Assembly (NCBI GenBank): GCA_963575745.1
Contig: CAUYUJ010003673.1
Location: 1-64,000, forward strand
Length of the DNA: 64,000 nt
Direction: 5' to 3'
Origin: Prorocentrum cordatum
Lineage: Eukaryota > Sar > Dinophyceae > Prorocentrales > Prorocentraceae
Shown here: in pieces, positions 1 through 8,799 of the stretch
Numbering within the stretch: position 1 is the stretch's first letter
Layout: each line of letters begins with the position of its first letter
Made by a program: the position numbers and the translations under genes
Notes under the pieces: model-generated
What the model saw: the letters and a program-made list of their open reading frames with translations, nothing else
What the model was told of the DNA's origin: nothing
The model's database searches: none

Positions 1-52
1 CTTCCTCCTTCTTCCTCCTTCCTCCTTCCTCCTTCCTCCTTCCTCCTTCCTC
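1..52. repeat. (CCTTCCT)n polypyrimidine microsatellite, LINE insertion site
   Basis: Pure pyrimidine tract of CTTCCTC/CCTTCCT words running off the window edge. Its last 15 bases (38-52, CCTTCCTCCTTCCTC) are repeated exactly at 6629-6643 on the far side of the LINE, so it is read as the target site and left target-site duplication. The tract is repetitive, so the exact duplication length is uncertain. Confidence 0.85.
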
Positions 53-74
53 TCCGTAGCCATTTTGGCTCAAG
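53..74 (+). promoter_or_regulatory. Dinoflagellate spliced-leader (DinoSL) sequence, perfect copy
   Basis: The 22 bases match the DinoSL consensus at every position (T variant at the first base; core CCGTAGCCATTTTGGCTC, ending AAG). In dinoflagellates this leader is added to nuclear mRNAs by trans-splicing, so a genomic copy fused to a coding sequence marks a reverse-transcribed mRNA. It is not an SL RNA gene, because no GT donor follows: the next bases are ACTCCATG and the retroelement begins at once. The terminal AG could be reused as a splice acceptor. Confidence 0.95.
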
Positions 75-243
75 ACTCCATGTCGCCCAGCGGCAACGTG
101 GAGACCGCTAGTCCGCGGATCGCTCCCAGTGATTTTGTGAGCTCCTGCTGGAGCAGTTACACTGTGAGCTCCTGCTGGAGCACATCTGTTTCGGGTTGCC
201 CTGCGAGAAGCCGCCGGTCTGTTGCCAGAGTCTGGACGCGTGT

Positions 244-1482
244 ATGCCCAGACTCGCCGCGATGGCGCCGCCAGGCTCCCTGCTCGCAGGGCCGAAGAAA
301 CCGACATGGGGGTGCCCCAGCTGCGGAGTATCGGCGAACTGGGCGTGCAGAGTCAAGTGCAGGTGCGGGGCATCAGCACCGCAGCACGTCATCCAACGAG
401 CCCGTAAGTTTGCAGCTCAAGCCGAGGCGTCTACGCAGGTTCCCTCCCGTCATGTCGGCGGCAGCGGCTTGGGCTCGCCATCACCGGCACCATGGAGTGC
501 GGAGTATAAGAAGCTGCAGGCGAAGTGCGACGCGCTGGCTGAGCAGCTCAGGTCCCAGAAGAAAGGTGCTGGACGCGGGCAGCCAGACGTACACGCACAT
601 GAAGAAGAGGCGGCGGACGCCGCCAAGGACGAGAACACTGCCAAGCGCACGGCACTGCAGAAGCAGATCACGGCGCTCGAGCAGTACATCAAGAGCCTCA
701 CCGAGTGCGGGGAGGGCGAGTCGACCACGTCGCTCAAGCTGCAGCTGGACGAGAAGCGGGTGCAACTGCGTGCCCTCCGCCCTCCTGCCACCGTCCACCG
801 CGCCTCCCAGCAGAAGCTGGAGAAGTGTCGGGCGCAGCTTGATCGCCACAAGGAGGAGCTGGAGTCTCTCTAGGAGAAGCTGGTCCAACTCCAGAGCGAC
901 ATTGCTGGCAAGAAGGCGGCCATCACCACCAAGGCCGCTGAGGTGGACACGCTTGCAGCTCAAGTGGCGGCGAGCGCGGCCGAGCTCCAGCGGCAGCGCG
1001 GCGAGGCTGCGGCGCCCCCACCGGTGGTGCCGACGTCCACGATCCCCGAGGACTTTTTCGAGAAGGCGCAGGAGGATCCAGGCTTGGCGAGCGACCCAGA
1101 GTTGGCGGAGTTCCTCAGGCAGGTCGCGGCCAATGACAAGTTTGCGAGGCTGCAGAAGCTGCTCCACGGCAACCTGCAGGCCAAGATGCAGGAGCAGAAG
1201 CCCGACATCCAGATGGGTGCTCCCCCAGGTGGTCCGCCGACCGCCCAGGAGCCTGCTGCACCTGCTGCTGAGCCTGCTGCTCCTGGGGGCGGCGCTGCCG
1301 GGGCCGCTAGCCAGGGGGGCAAGCGCCCTGCCGAGGACTACACCAGCGAGGATGTGCAGCAATTGTAGGCAAAGCTCCAGCACGGCGAGGGACAGCCAGG
1401 ATTGTCCCAAGCGGATTTGCTGGGGCTCGTCAATGACATGCAGAAGCACAAGCACCGACGTGTCGGAGGTGCGGGGTGTTGA
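244..1482 (+). pseudogene. LINE ORF1 (gag-like): zinc finger plus coiled coil, two in-frame TAGs
   Basis: First ATG in this frame is at 244; the frame is closed upstream by stops at 109 and 130. Residues 22-41 form a small zinc finger (W-x-C-x2-C, then N-W-x-C-x3-C-x-C-G), RanBP2-like and typical of dinoflagellate LINE ORF1 proteins. From about residue 88 the protein is Lys/Glu/Leu-rich with heptad character, a coiled coil that probably oligomerises on RNA. A Pro/Ala linker follows around 1005-1320. TAG codons at 871-873 and 1366-1368 interrupt it, but the same frame resumes with sensible protein both times (EKLVQLQ, then AKLQHGEGQPGLSQADLL) to a TGA at 1480. Just upstream, a 20-base unit is tandemly repeated (about 136-180). 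Expected role: RNA-binding nucleoprotein for retrotransposition. Confidence 0.75.
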
Positions 1483-3853
1483 ATACCACCTGCCGCGAGT
1501 GAGTGGCTTCCCTGTTGCAGCCGGCCGCAGCAAGGGCGCAGAGGTGCCCGTGGCGGAGCAGCAGGTGCGGCTGCTCGAGACCTTCAATGCCAATCAGGGG
1601 AAGAGGACCTTGAAGAAACGGCTTGAGAGGACTCGCGCGCTGGTGGTGTTAGCGCAAGAGATCGGCTACCACGACTGGGAGGCCGAGGAGGTGTCGAGTT
1701 GGGCCGGCCGGGCGGGCTGGCAAGTGATCATCGAGCCAGGCGACCAGACCGCGGGACATCTGCCCAGGGCGGGAGTCGCCGTGTTTGCGACGACGGCTGT
1801 TGGGCTGCGACGTCCAGCAGGTCGTAGTGTTCTGGCTCCACGGCGAGCGCTGCATGTGGTAGTGGACGTCCCGGGGTGGCCGCCTATGAACATTTTCAGC
1901 CTGTACCTTCACTGCGCCGAGGGCATGACGGTCAGGAACGCGACCATCCTGGGCGCGGTCGGCCGGGCGCTGGCGGGGCAGGCGTCGCCGAGCATTGTCG
2001 GCGGCGACTGGAACATGGAGGCGTCGGCCATCGAGGCGGTGCAGCTCCCTGCGGCGGCCCTGCTCACGATGGTGGTGCCCAAGGCCATCACGTGCAGGAC
2101 GGCCGCCGCGTGCAGCGCCATCGACTACTTTGGGCTCTCGGCGGCGGCACTGCGTCTGTTCCAGCGCGTGGATGCCGACGTCTCCTGGGCGGTGAAGCCA
2201 CGCCGCCCTGTCACACCCCAGATGGCGGCGACAGGAGAGAATATTCAGATTATCACATATGCTGTGGTGCCCAAACTTGCGGTCCCGGCAGTGACGGGTC
2301 CATGCCGTCGAGATGAAGATTGGAGCTGCGAGGCTCGGTACGCGCAGAAGGCCGTCACGATGTCGAAGGAGGCGGACGCAGATGCAGCATGGGGCTTCCT
2401 CACTCTTGCGTGGGGCCGGTTCGCCGTGAAGGCCGCCGCGAGGATCGCGCGCGTGACGGGCTCCCAGCTGGCGCATACTCATGGCTTTGCTCGGATCTTG
2501 AGGCCCCGTTGGGTCGACGTTATGTGCGAGGGGAAGGATGCAGAAGGGCGTCAGGCTATGGGTGAAGGGTGGAAGTGGCTTGTGGACAGTATCACGAGCA
2601 TCATCTTCCTTAGAGAAAGTAGCCCTTCCGAGCGTGAACTGAAGATGCCTGATGAGCTGATGAGCTTCCAGACCCGCCAGTACGCGAGCATGGGCATCAA
2701 CCCTAGGCTCGACGCGACGGTGCAGCAGGCGCGCACCCTGCTGGCGGGCAACTTCTCGGCGGACCAGGCCAGGGAGTTCTTGGGAGATATCGATGCGGAT
2801 GCGCGCGCTGCCGCGCAGGCTGCGGACAAAGATAGTGACCCGCGTTGGCGAGACTGGTGCCAGCAGGCGTGCTCTGGTGGCGCACGTGGCCTGCGTCGTA
2901 TCACAGCGTACAGGGACGTGCAGGCACCCACTGTCGTCAGGACGCCGGATGGCCTCCCATCGTCGCACCCTCATGTGATTGTGGCTGACATGGAAGATGT
3001 GTATGCTGACCTCTGGAGGGCCACGGACCGAGCCCCGGCGGCGTGGATTCCAGATAGGTCATCGCTCTCTCGGGCGACCACGAAGCATATCCGTGCTGCT
3101 GCGAGGACGTTTCCTGAGACCACTTCGAGCAGCCTCGACGGGCTGCACCCGCGCCACTTGGCGTACCTCTCCGACGAGGCGCTGGACGTCGTGGGGATGC
3201 TGTGGGAGGCGTGCGAGTCCATCGGCATGCTGCCGAAGCAGCTGGTCTGGATCTTGATGCCAATGCTCCCCAAGGCTCAGGGGGTCCATCGGTTCATCGT
3301 GCTGTACGCCGCGGTCTACAGAGTCTGGCAGAGAGTGAGGCGCGATGATTTACAGGCGTTGCAGCATCTACTCTCTCGTGTGTACTGGGGTGCTGCTGCT
3401 GGTAGGTCTGCCATAGATAGTGCTTGGAAGTTGGCGGCGAAGGCAGAGGCACGTGTTCGTGATGGCCGGATTAGCCTCGCCATCGTCGCAGATTATTCCA
3501 AATATTACGAGACGATAGAGCTGGATGAGGTACGAGAGAAGCTCGTTCGATATGGAGCCCCTTTGCCTGTGGTCAAGCTGCTCTATAACACTTGGCGTGC
3601 GCCAAGGATCATTCGTCTCCTTCGGCACCATGGCGCGCGGCCACGTCACGGCCTGCGAGGGTTCCCCGCAGGAGACTCCTACGCTGACATCGGCATCAAG
3701 CTGCACGCGGTGGAGGAGTACGACCGCTACGTGTCCCTGCGCTCGCACGTGGATTTTTCCAGCTACATCGACGATAGTAGCATCGGCGTGGAAGGCCGAA
3801 CCGCGGAGGAAGTGATAGAGCGAGGAGTGGCTGCAGGCAGAGGCTTCCAGTAG
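1433..3853 (+). pseudogene. LINE ORF2 part 1: APE-type endonuclease and reverse transcriptase
   Basis: Frame shifts by +1 relative to ORF1; the ATG at 1433 overlaps the ORF1 end by 50 bases. Endonuclease: AQE around residue 85, GGDWN at residues 190-194 (2000-2014), A-IDYFGLS at about 229-236. RT: LPKAQGVHRFIVLY (domain 1), Asp of motif A in VADYSKYYE at residue 687 (3491), GLRGFPAGDSYAD (motif B), and an intact YIDD catalytic box at residue 778 (3764-3775). These are the nicking and target-primed cDNA synthesis activities of a non-LTR element. Ends at TAG 3851-3853, after which the same frame continues as recognisable pol, so the stop is a lesion or a readthrough site rather than a natural end. 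Sequence open upstream of 1433 in this frame is only the Arg/Ser-rich shadow of ORF1. Confidence 0.88.
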
Positions 3854-5520
3854 GTCGCGCGACGCCTCGGTGCGACCATCAACGATAAGCTCGCGATTGT
3901 TGGCAGCGTGAAGGGGATAAGCGAGGTGGTTGCAGTGCGTCTTGCCGCAGCTCCTGAGGCGGCCAAGAGGACGACGCACTACCTTGGTACCGACTTTGCT
4001 GCAGGCAGATCTCGATGCTCGGCACATGTGCGCACCAAGCAGAAAGGTCGCCTCCGACGTTTCAAGCTCAGGCAAAATAAGTTGGCCAGGTACAAGCGGG
4101 CGCTCCCTGTGCAAAAGGAGGCTCGCATGGGCAGGGTGTTCTGGGTCGGCGCGCGGCCTGGTCTCACCTACGGGGTCGAGATCAGCGGCATGACGGACGC
4201 TGAGCTCACCAACCTGCGCAGGGAGTACGGCAAGTTTGTAAAGCCGTTCCACGGCGGCGACTCGGCGTCCGCCAAGTTAGTGCTGGAGGGGGACCCTGCT
4301 GCCAAGCAGGCGGTCGCCCCATCGCTGCAGTGGTCGAGGATGATCTGGGCTGCCGTCACACAGCCTGATAGTGCACTAGTCCCTCTGGCTACCCTGTGCG
4401 CCTGGTGGTCGCAGGCGCTTGCGGGGCGAGCTCTGAGTGATCTTCAGTGGAGCGCGTCCCGTGGCCCCCTGGAACGAGCCGCTCTGTGTGTTCGCCGCGT
4501 CGGGTGGACGGTGGAGTCGCCCACCACTTGGCGAGACCACCGCGGGGCGCCGATCCCGCTGGAGCAGCTCACGCCTGGCGTGCTCGAGGTGCTCATGACG
4601 GCCGCGCTGAAGCGGCAGCACGAGCTCGCCCTGGCCGAGAAGTGGCAGTGCCCGGTGGGCGCGAGGGTATCCTTCGACGTCTTGCGGCCCTTCGTGCGAG
4701 CCAAGAGCACCAAGTACACGTGCTACCAGAAGTTCCTGGTCAAGACCATGGCTTGCGGTGGTTGCTGGACCCGCGAGCGGGCCCGACTCCGCGGGTACGA
4801 GACCGACGGGAAGTGCGCCTGTGGCCAGGCGGATACCATCCACCACAGAGTCTTCACCTGCATGCGCCCGGACGTCGTGGCCGCCAGGGCTGAGTCCGAG
4901 GTGACGGCGGACTTCATGCAGCGGGGCACCGACGGCGAGGGCGTGCGGTCGTTCCTCCACGGCAGCTTCGAGTACCAGGACGCCGACCTGCCGATGCTGG
5001 ATCCCGGCACCGAGGCGCGCGTCGCTGACGCGGAGGGCCAGCCCGTGGACATAGAGGCGGAGCAGATGGTGTCCCACGCCTGCCCCGACGCCCTCGAGGT
5101 TGAGCTGGCCGCCGACGGCTCGTGCAGCAAACCGGTGCTGCTGGAGCTCCAGCGCGCGGGCTGGGCCGTCGTCCTGCTGGACCCTGTGTCGAGCCTGCCC
5201 CTCCTCGTGCTGTACGGCGCCGTGCCAGCTGCTATGCCGCAGAGCTCAGTGCTGGCGGAGTTTCTTGGGATGGCCTTCTCAGGGCAAGTTGCAGATCGAC
5301 CAGCAGATCTCTTTCTTGACTATATGGGCGCTGTCCGCGTCGGCCAGAAGTCTCCGTCCCAGCAGGCGATTGACAGATCAATGTATGCATGTGTGCAAGT
5401 TTTCGGTAACAGATTGCCGGGAAAACAGCACATCCGCAGTGTAAGCCATGTAAAAGCCCACAGATCTGGCACGGAGTATGAGCAGCTAGGGCCCGTCGAG
5501 CGCCGCCTGACTGATGCAAA
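3854..5520 (+). pseudogene. LINE ORF2 part 2: RT thumb, Cys/His knuckle and RNase H
   Basis: Same frame as the preceding RT and separated from it only by one TAG codon. A basic RT-thumb/connector region leads to a C-x-C-x7-H-H-x4-C knuckle at 4814-4861, then RNase H: first catalytic Asp in AADGSC (5114), Glu in LAEFLG (5258), Asp in LDYMG (5318), and SHVKAHR near 5445-5465. The domain would remove RNA from the RNA-cDNA hybrid. Its last catalytic segment (ADAYAKRA) is found in the neighbouring frame, so an indel lies near 5516; in-frame reading instead ends at TGA 5585. Confidence 0.82.
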
Positions 5521-6362
5521 TATTGGCAGATGCATATGCAAAGCGAGCGGTGCAGATCCATCCCAAACCCCCTCACGAGCTCCTTGAGGCCCTCGAGGGT
5601 TCTGAGCGGGACTGCGCACAGCTTGTGAAATTAGTAGCCTCTGTTCTGCCACTCTTCGAGCAGGAGGAGAGGTGGCAGAGGCTCCCCGTGTTTCGTAGAC
5701 AGCGAAATGTTAGGCGGGAGGGCTGGCACGACTGGTGCTCCACAGCGTTTGGGACCCAATGCCGAGCCTGCCTGATCGTCTTGAAAGATTCCCAGGACAA
5801 GCCCCTGACGGGGTGCCGTGGGGCCCCCGACTTCCTCAGAGCCTTCCTCCGCTCCCCTCAGGGTCACCAACTAGTTGCCGTCCACCAGTCTGGTAGTAGA
5901 TGTGCTGTCCCTCGAGCGTGTCACGGACACGGTGCGGTAGTGCCCGAGCCCGGGGCCATTGCTGGTTTTCGGCTGCCTGATCCTCCTGAGCAGTCTGATA
6001 AGCCAGTGTTTGTATGTGTGCTGTGCTGGGCTTGGGCCCAACAGAGGCGTAAGCTGAAGCTCCGAAGCCCCTGCACCCATCCCACCCCGAATGGGATCGA
6101 GGTGTTGAGAAATCTTCGAAAGGGTGTGGGCCCTCACAGGGGGCTCGCCAAGCAGATTTTGTCGACCCTCCCTCTGGACCGTGTGGCGCGGACACCGCGT
6201 GCCCCGACGGTTGAAACCACCAGCGTTTCTGTGAGGTCGAATCCTGATGCAAGTTGCCCCTTTGAAGCTCGAATGGCCGCCCTCCACGAGCGAATTCGTC
6301 AGAAGGAGTTGAATTCTCGAGCGAGCTCCAGCGGAGAGTTCGCAAGCGAGTCCCGGGTGTGA
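5514..6362 (+). pseudogene. LINE ORF2 part 3: end of RNase H and Cys-rich C-terminal domain
   Basis: In the frame one step from the RNase H body, reading ILADAYAKRAVQIHPKP, which completes RNase H, then about 265 residues to TGA 6360. It carries Cys pairs (TQCRACL, FVCVLCWAWAQ) and a distal SPC, followed by a Leu/Arg segment; this tail type recurs in dinoflagellate LINE proteins and has no assigned reaction. The frame change inside a conserved motif shows mutation rather than a programmed boundary, although a genuine programmed frameshift is not formally excluded. Confidence 0.7.
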
Positions 6363-6628
6363 CATTCAGCGAGCGTGGCGGGTACAGTTTTTCCGCCTGT
6401 TCAGTTGTGCCCTTTTCGTTGCGTCCCGAACTGTGGATGCGGGTACTGGCACCGAAATTCGTGACATTTTCGTTGCGTATTGTGCCGTCTCGGGGTCCAG
6501 TTGGTGGCGAAAGTGGCTAACGGGTACGGGCTGAAATGACCCTCAGCGCCACCCGCCACCCTGCTGGAACCCAATTGTCTTGGCTGAAGCCTGGTCCGCC
6601 TCTCGGCGCTTGTCTTATCTTATCTTAT
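6363..6628 (+). other. LINE 3' UTR and (TCTTA)3 tail
   Basis: Non-coding 266 bases between the last ORF2 stop and the right target-site duplication. It ends with three perfect TCTTA pentamers (6613-6627) instead of poly(A). Short-period tails of this sort are used for primer pairing by several non-LTR clades, so this is the probable RT recognition end. Confidence 0.7.
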
Positions 6629-7076
6629 CCTTCCTCCTTCCTCCTCCCTCCTCCCTCCTCCCTCCTCCCTCCTCTGCCTCCTGCCTCCTGTTCCCTCCTC
6701 CTCCTCCTCCTCCTCCTCCTCCTCCTCCTCCTCCTCCTCCTCCTCCTCCTCCTCCTCCTCCCCCTCCCTCCTCCCTCCTCCCCTCCCTCCCTCCACCCTC
6801 CTTCTTCTCCTCCTCCTCCTCCCTCCTCCTCCCTCCTCCCCTCCTCCTTCTCCTCCTCTCCTCCCTCCTCCTCCCCTCCCTCCTCCTCCTCCTCCCTCCC
6901 TCCTCCTCCTCCCTCCTCCTCCTCCTCCTCCTCCTCCTCCTCCTCCTCCTCCTCCTCCTCCTCCTCCTCGGTGGGGACACAGATCCTGGGACCTCCTCCC
7001 GTCCTCCTCCAGTGAGACACTCACTGGCCAGCGGTCCTCCTCCTCCTCCTCCTCCTCCTCCTCCTCCTCCTCCTCC
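6629..7076. repeat. (TCC)n/(CCT)n microsatellites
   Basis: Nearly uninterrupted pyrimidine trinucleotide repeat at 6629-6969 and again at 7036-7076, separated by 66 bases of G-rich sequence. Long Pro/Leu/Ser ORFs read through it on both strands but are repeat artefacts. It begins with the LINE's right target-site duplication. Confidence 0.95.
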
Positions 7077-7078
7077 CG

Positions 7079-7745
7079 GTGGGGACACAGATGTGGACAG
7101 TGGGGACAGCGGGACAGCACAGTGGGACAGCGGCGGGGACAGTGGGGACAGTGGGACAGTGGTGGGAACAGTGGGGACCGTGGGACAGTTGTGGGGATCG
7201 TGGGCAAAGTGGGGAGAGTGAGACCGTGGTGGGACAATGGTGGGGAGAGTGGGGACAGTGAGACACTGGTGGGGGCACTGGCGGGGACAGCGGGAACAAT
7301 GGTGGGAACAGTGGGGACAGTGGAGAAGTGGTGGGGACACTCGGACAGTGGCGGGGACGGTGGTGGTGGGGACAGTGATGTGGGGACAGTGGGAATGTGG
7401 TTGGGGCAGTGGGACGATGATGGAGACTGGTGGTGGGGACAGTGGTGACGGCGGTGGCGAGGACGGTGGTGGGACAATGGGACAGAGGTACAGTGGGGAC
7501 AGTGTTGGGGACAGTGGGTGCCAATGGTGGGGACAGTGGGACAGCTCAATGGGACAGCGGCGGGGACAGTGGGACGGTGGGACAGTGGGGACAGTGGTTG
7601 GGACCGTGGGGAAAGTGGGGAAAGTGGGATCGCGGTGGGAACAGTGGTGGGACTGGGGACAGTGCACCAGTTGTGAGGGCACTGGTGGGGACACTGGGGA
7701 CGGTGGTGGGAAAAGTGGGGACAGTGGTGCTGGGAACAGCAGCGG
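7079..7745. repeat. GGGGACAGTGGGACAGTGG-type G-rich minisatellite
   Basis: About 670 bases of imperfect repeats of GGGGACAGTG / GGGACAGTGGTGG. Clusters of G3-G4 runs are spaced 3-8 bases apart on the plus strand, fitting G-quadruplex formation. No protein is supported. Confidence 0.9.
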
Positions 7746-7780
7746 GGGATGTGGTGCGGACGGTGCTGAGGACCCCCTTC

Positions 7781-7960
7781 TGGTTTTCCCGGGGGGGGGA
7801 GGGGTTCGAACCGGTAGTGACCCTCCCCGGTTTCCGAGGGGGGGGGGTTCCAACCGATAGTGACCCCCCCAGTTTTCGAAGGGGGGGGGTCGAACTGGTA
7901 GTGACTCTCCGAGTTTTCGAGGCGGGGGGTTCAAACCGGCGACCCCCCCCGGTTTTCAGG
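7781..7960. repeat. 41-bp G-run tandem repeat (about 4 units)
   Basis: Anchor TAGTGAC at 7815, 7858 and 7899 with a degenerate fourth at 7939, so units of 43, 41 and about 40 bases. Each unit has CCC-GGTTTTCGA, a run of 8-10 G, then GGTTCGAACCGGTAGTGAC. G-homopolymers continue to about 8075. Confidence 0.85.
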
Positions 7961-8269
7961 AGGGGGGTGGGGAGGGTGAGGGGGGGGTTTTGCCGGGGGG
8001 GGGGAGGGGGGTTCCAGCAGGGGGGGGAATTTTCGGGGGGGGACCCCGGGGCTCCGGAGGAAGAGGGGGGGAAATTTTCCACAGTAAAGCGGCGGTGGAT
8101 CACGCTCTCCCTCATGTTTCTACCGACTTCTCCCGACCGATGGGTCGCCTCTTTTTCTCTTCGTTTGAGGCTCGCTCCGAAGCAGGAGGAGCAGGCCCGA
8201 GGGGAGCGGCGCCCCGCGCTCCGGCCCCGGCGTGCCGGCCGCTCTGCCCTCCTCCCTCCCGCTCCTCTC

Positions 8270-8790
8270 CGGCTCCCTGCCCCGACGTGGTGTTTGACGG
8301 CTGGTTCGCGTCGTGTCGACCGACCCCGCCGCCGGCATTCGACGTCGAACGCGGGCGGCGGCCCAGAATCGGTCGCGTCGTGTCGCGTCGTGTCGGCCGG
8401 CGGCGACCCCGCCGCCGGCGTTCAACGTTGAATGCAGGCGGCGGCCCAGAATCGGTCGATGTTGAACGATTTGACGTTTTCGGAGCCCTCGTGCCTCCCG
8501 CTTCTCCGGCTCCCCGTCCCGACGTGGTGTTTGACCGCTGGTTCGCGTCGTGTCGACCGACCCCGCCGCCGGCATTCGACGTCGAACGCGGGCGGCGGCC
8601 CAGAATCGGTCGATGTTGAACGATCTAACGTTTTGGGAACCCTCATCCCTCCCACTTTTCCGGCTCCCCGTCCCCATGTGGTGTTACGGTGGGTTCGCGT
8701 CGTGTCGGCCGGCAGCGACCCCGCCACCGACGTTCAACGTTGAACGCCGGCGGCGGCCCAGAATCGGTCGATGTTTGAACGATCGGTCGT
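8270..8790. repeat. About 150-bp tandem repeat with GC palindromes
   Basis: Units begin with GACGTGGTGTTTGAC (8284, 8521) or CATGTGGTGTTA (8673); the first is enlarged by an internal duplication. Each carries CCGCCGCCGGC, a central GTTCAACGTTGAAC (or ATTCGACGTCGAAC) and the complementary GCSGGCGGCGG, that is a near-perfect 36-bp palindrome, followed by CCCAGAATCGGTCGATGTT. Confidence 0.88.
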
Positions 8791-8799
8791 TGCGTGAAC

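Larger units (their letters stand above)
53..6628 (+). mobile_element. Full-length SL-headed non-LTR (LINE) retrotransposon, recently inactivated
   Basis: Order: DinoSL (53-74), short leader, gag-like ORF (244-1482), overlapping pol in the next frame (1433-6362) with APE-type endonuclease, RT, a Cys/His knuckle, RNase H and a Cys-rich tail, then a 3' UTR ending in three TCTTA units (6613-6627). There is no LTR and no long A tail. The flanks share CCTTCCTCCTTCCTC. Coding capacity is broken by TAG codons at 871, 1366 and 3851 and a frameshift near 5516. Domain order and the key EN, RT and RNase H residues I could locate are otherwise preserved, so the copy looks young. The clade is not certain from sequence alone; RNase H and two ORFs suit I/L1-like lineages known in dinoflagellates. 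Confidence 0.92.

Noticed and set aside
65-1432. N-terminal part of a 1262-codon open frame as a protein
   Set aside because: It is the Arg/Ser-rich out-of-frame shadow of LINE ORF1; recognisable ORF2 sequence begins only after about 1433.
7800-7860. GGTTCGAACC as a tRNA B box
   Set aside because: Part of the 41-bp G-run repeat; no cloverleaf can be drawn.
6536-7934. Long Pro/Ser/Leu and Glu/Gly ORFs on both strands
   Set aside because: Direct translations of TCC and G-rich repeats.
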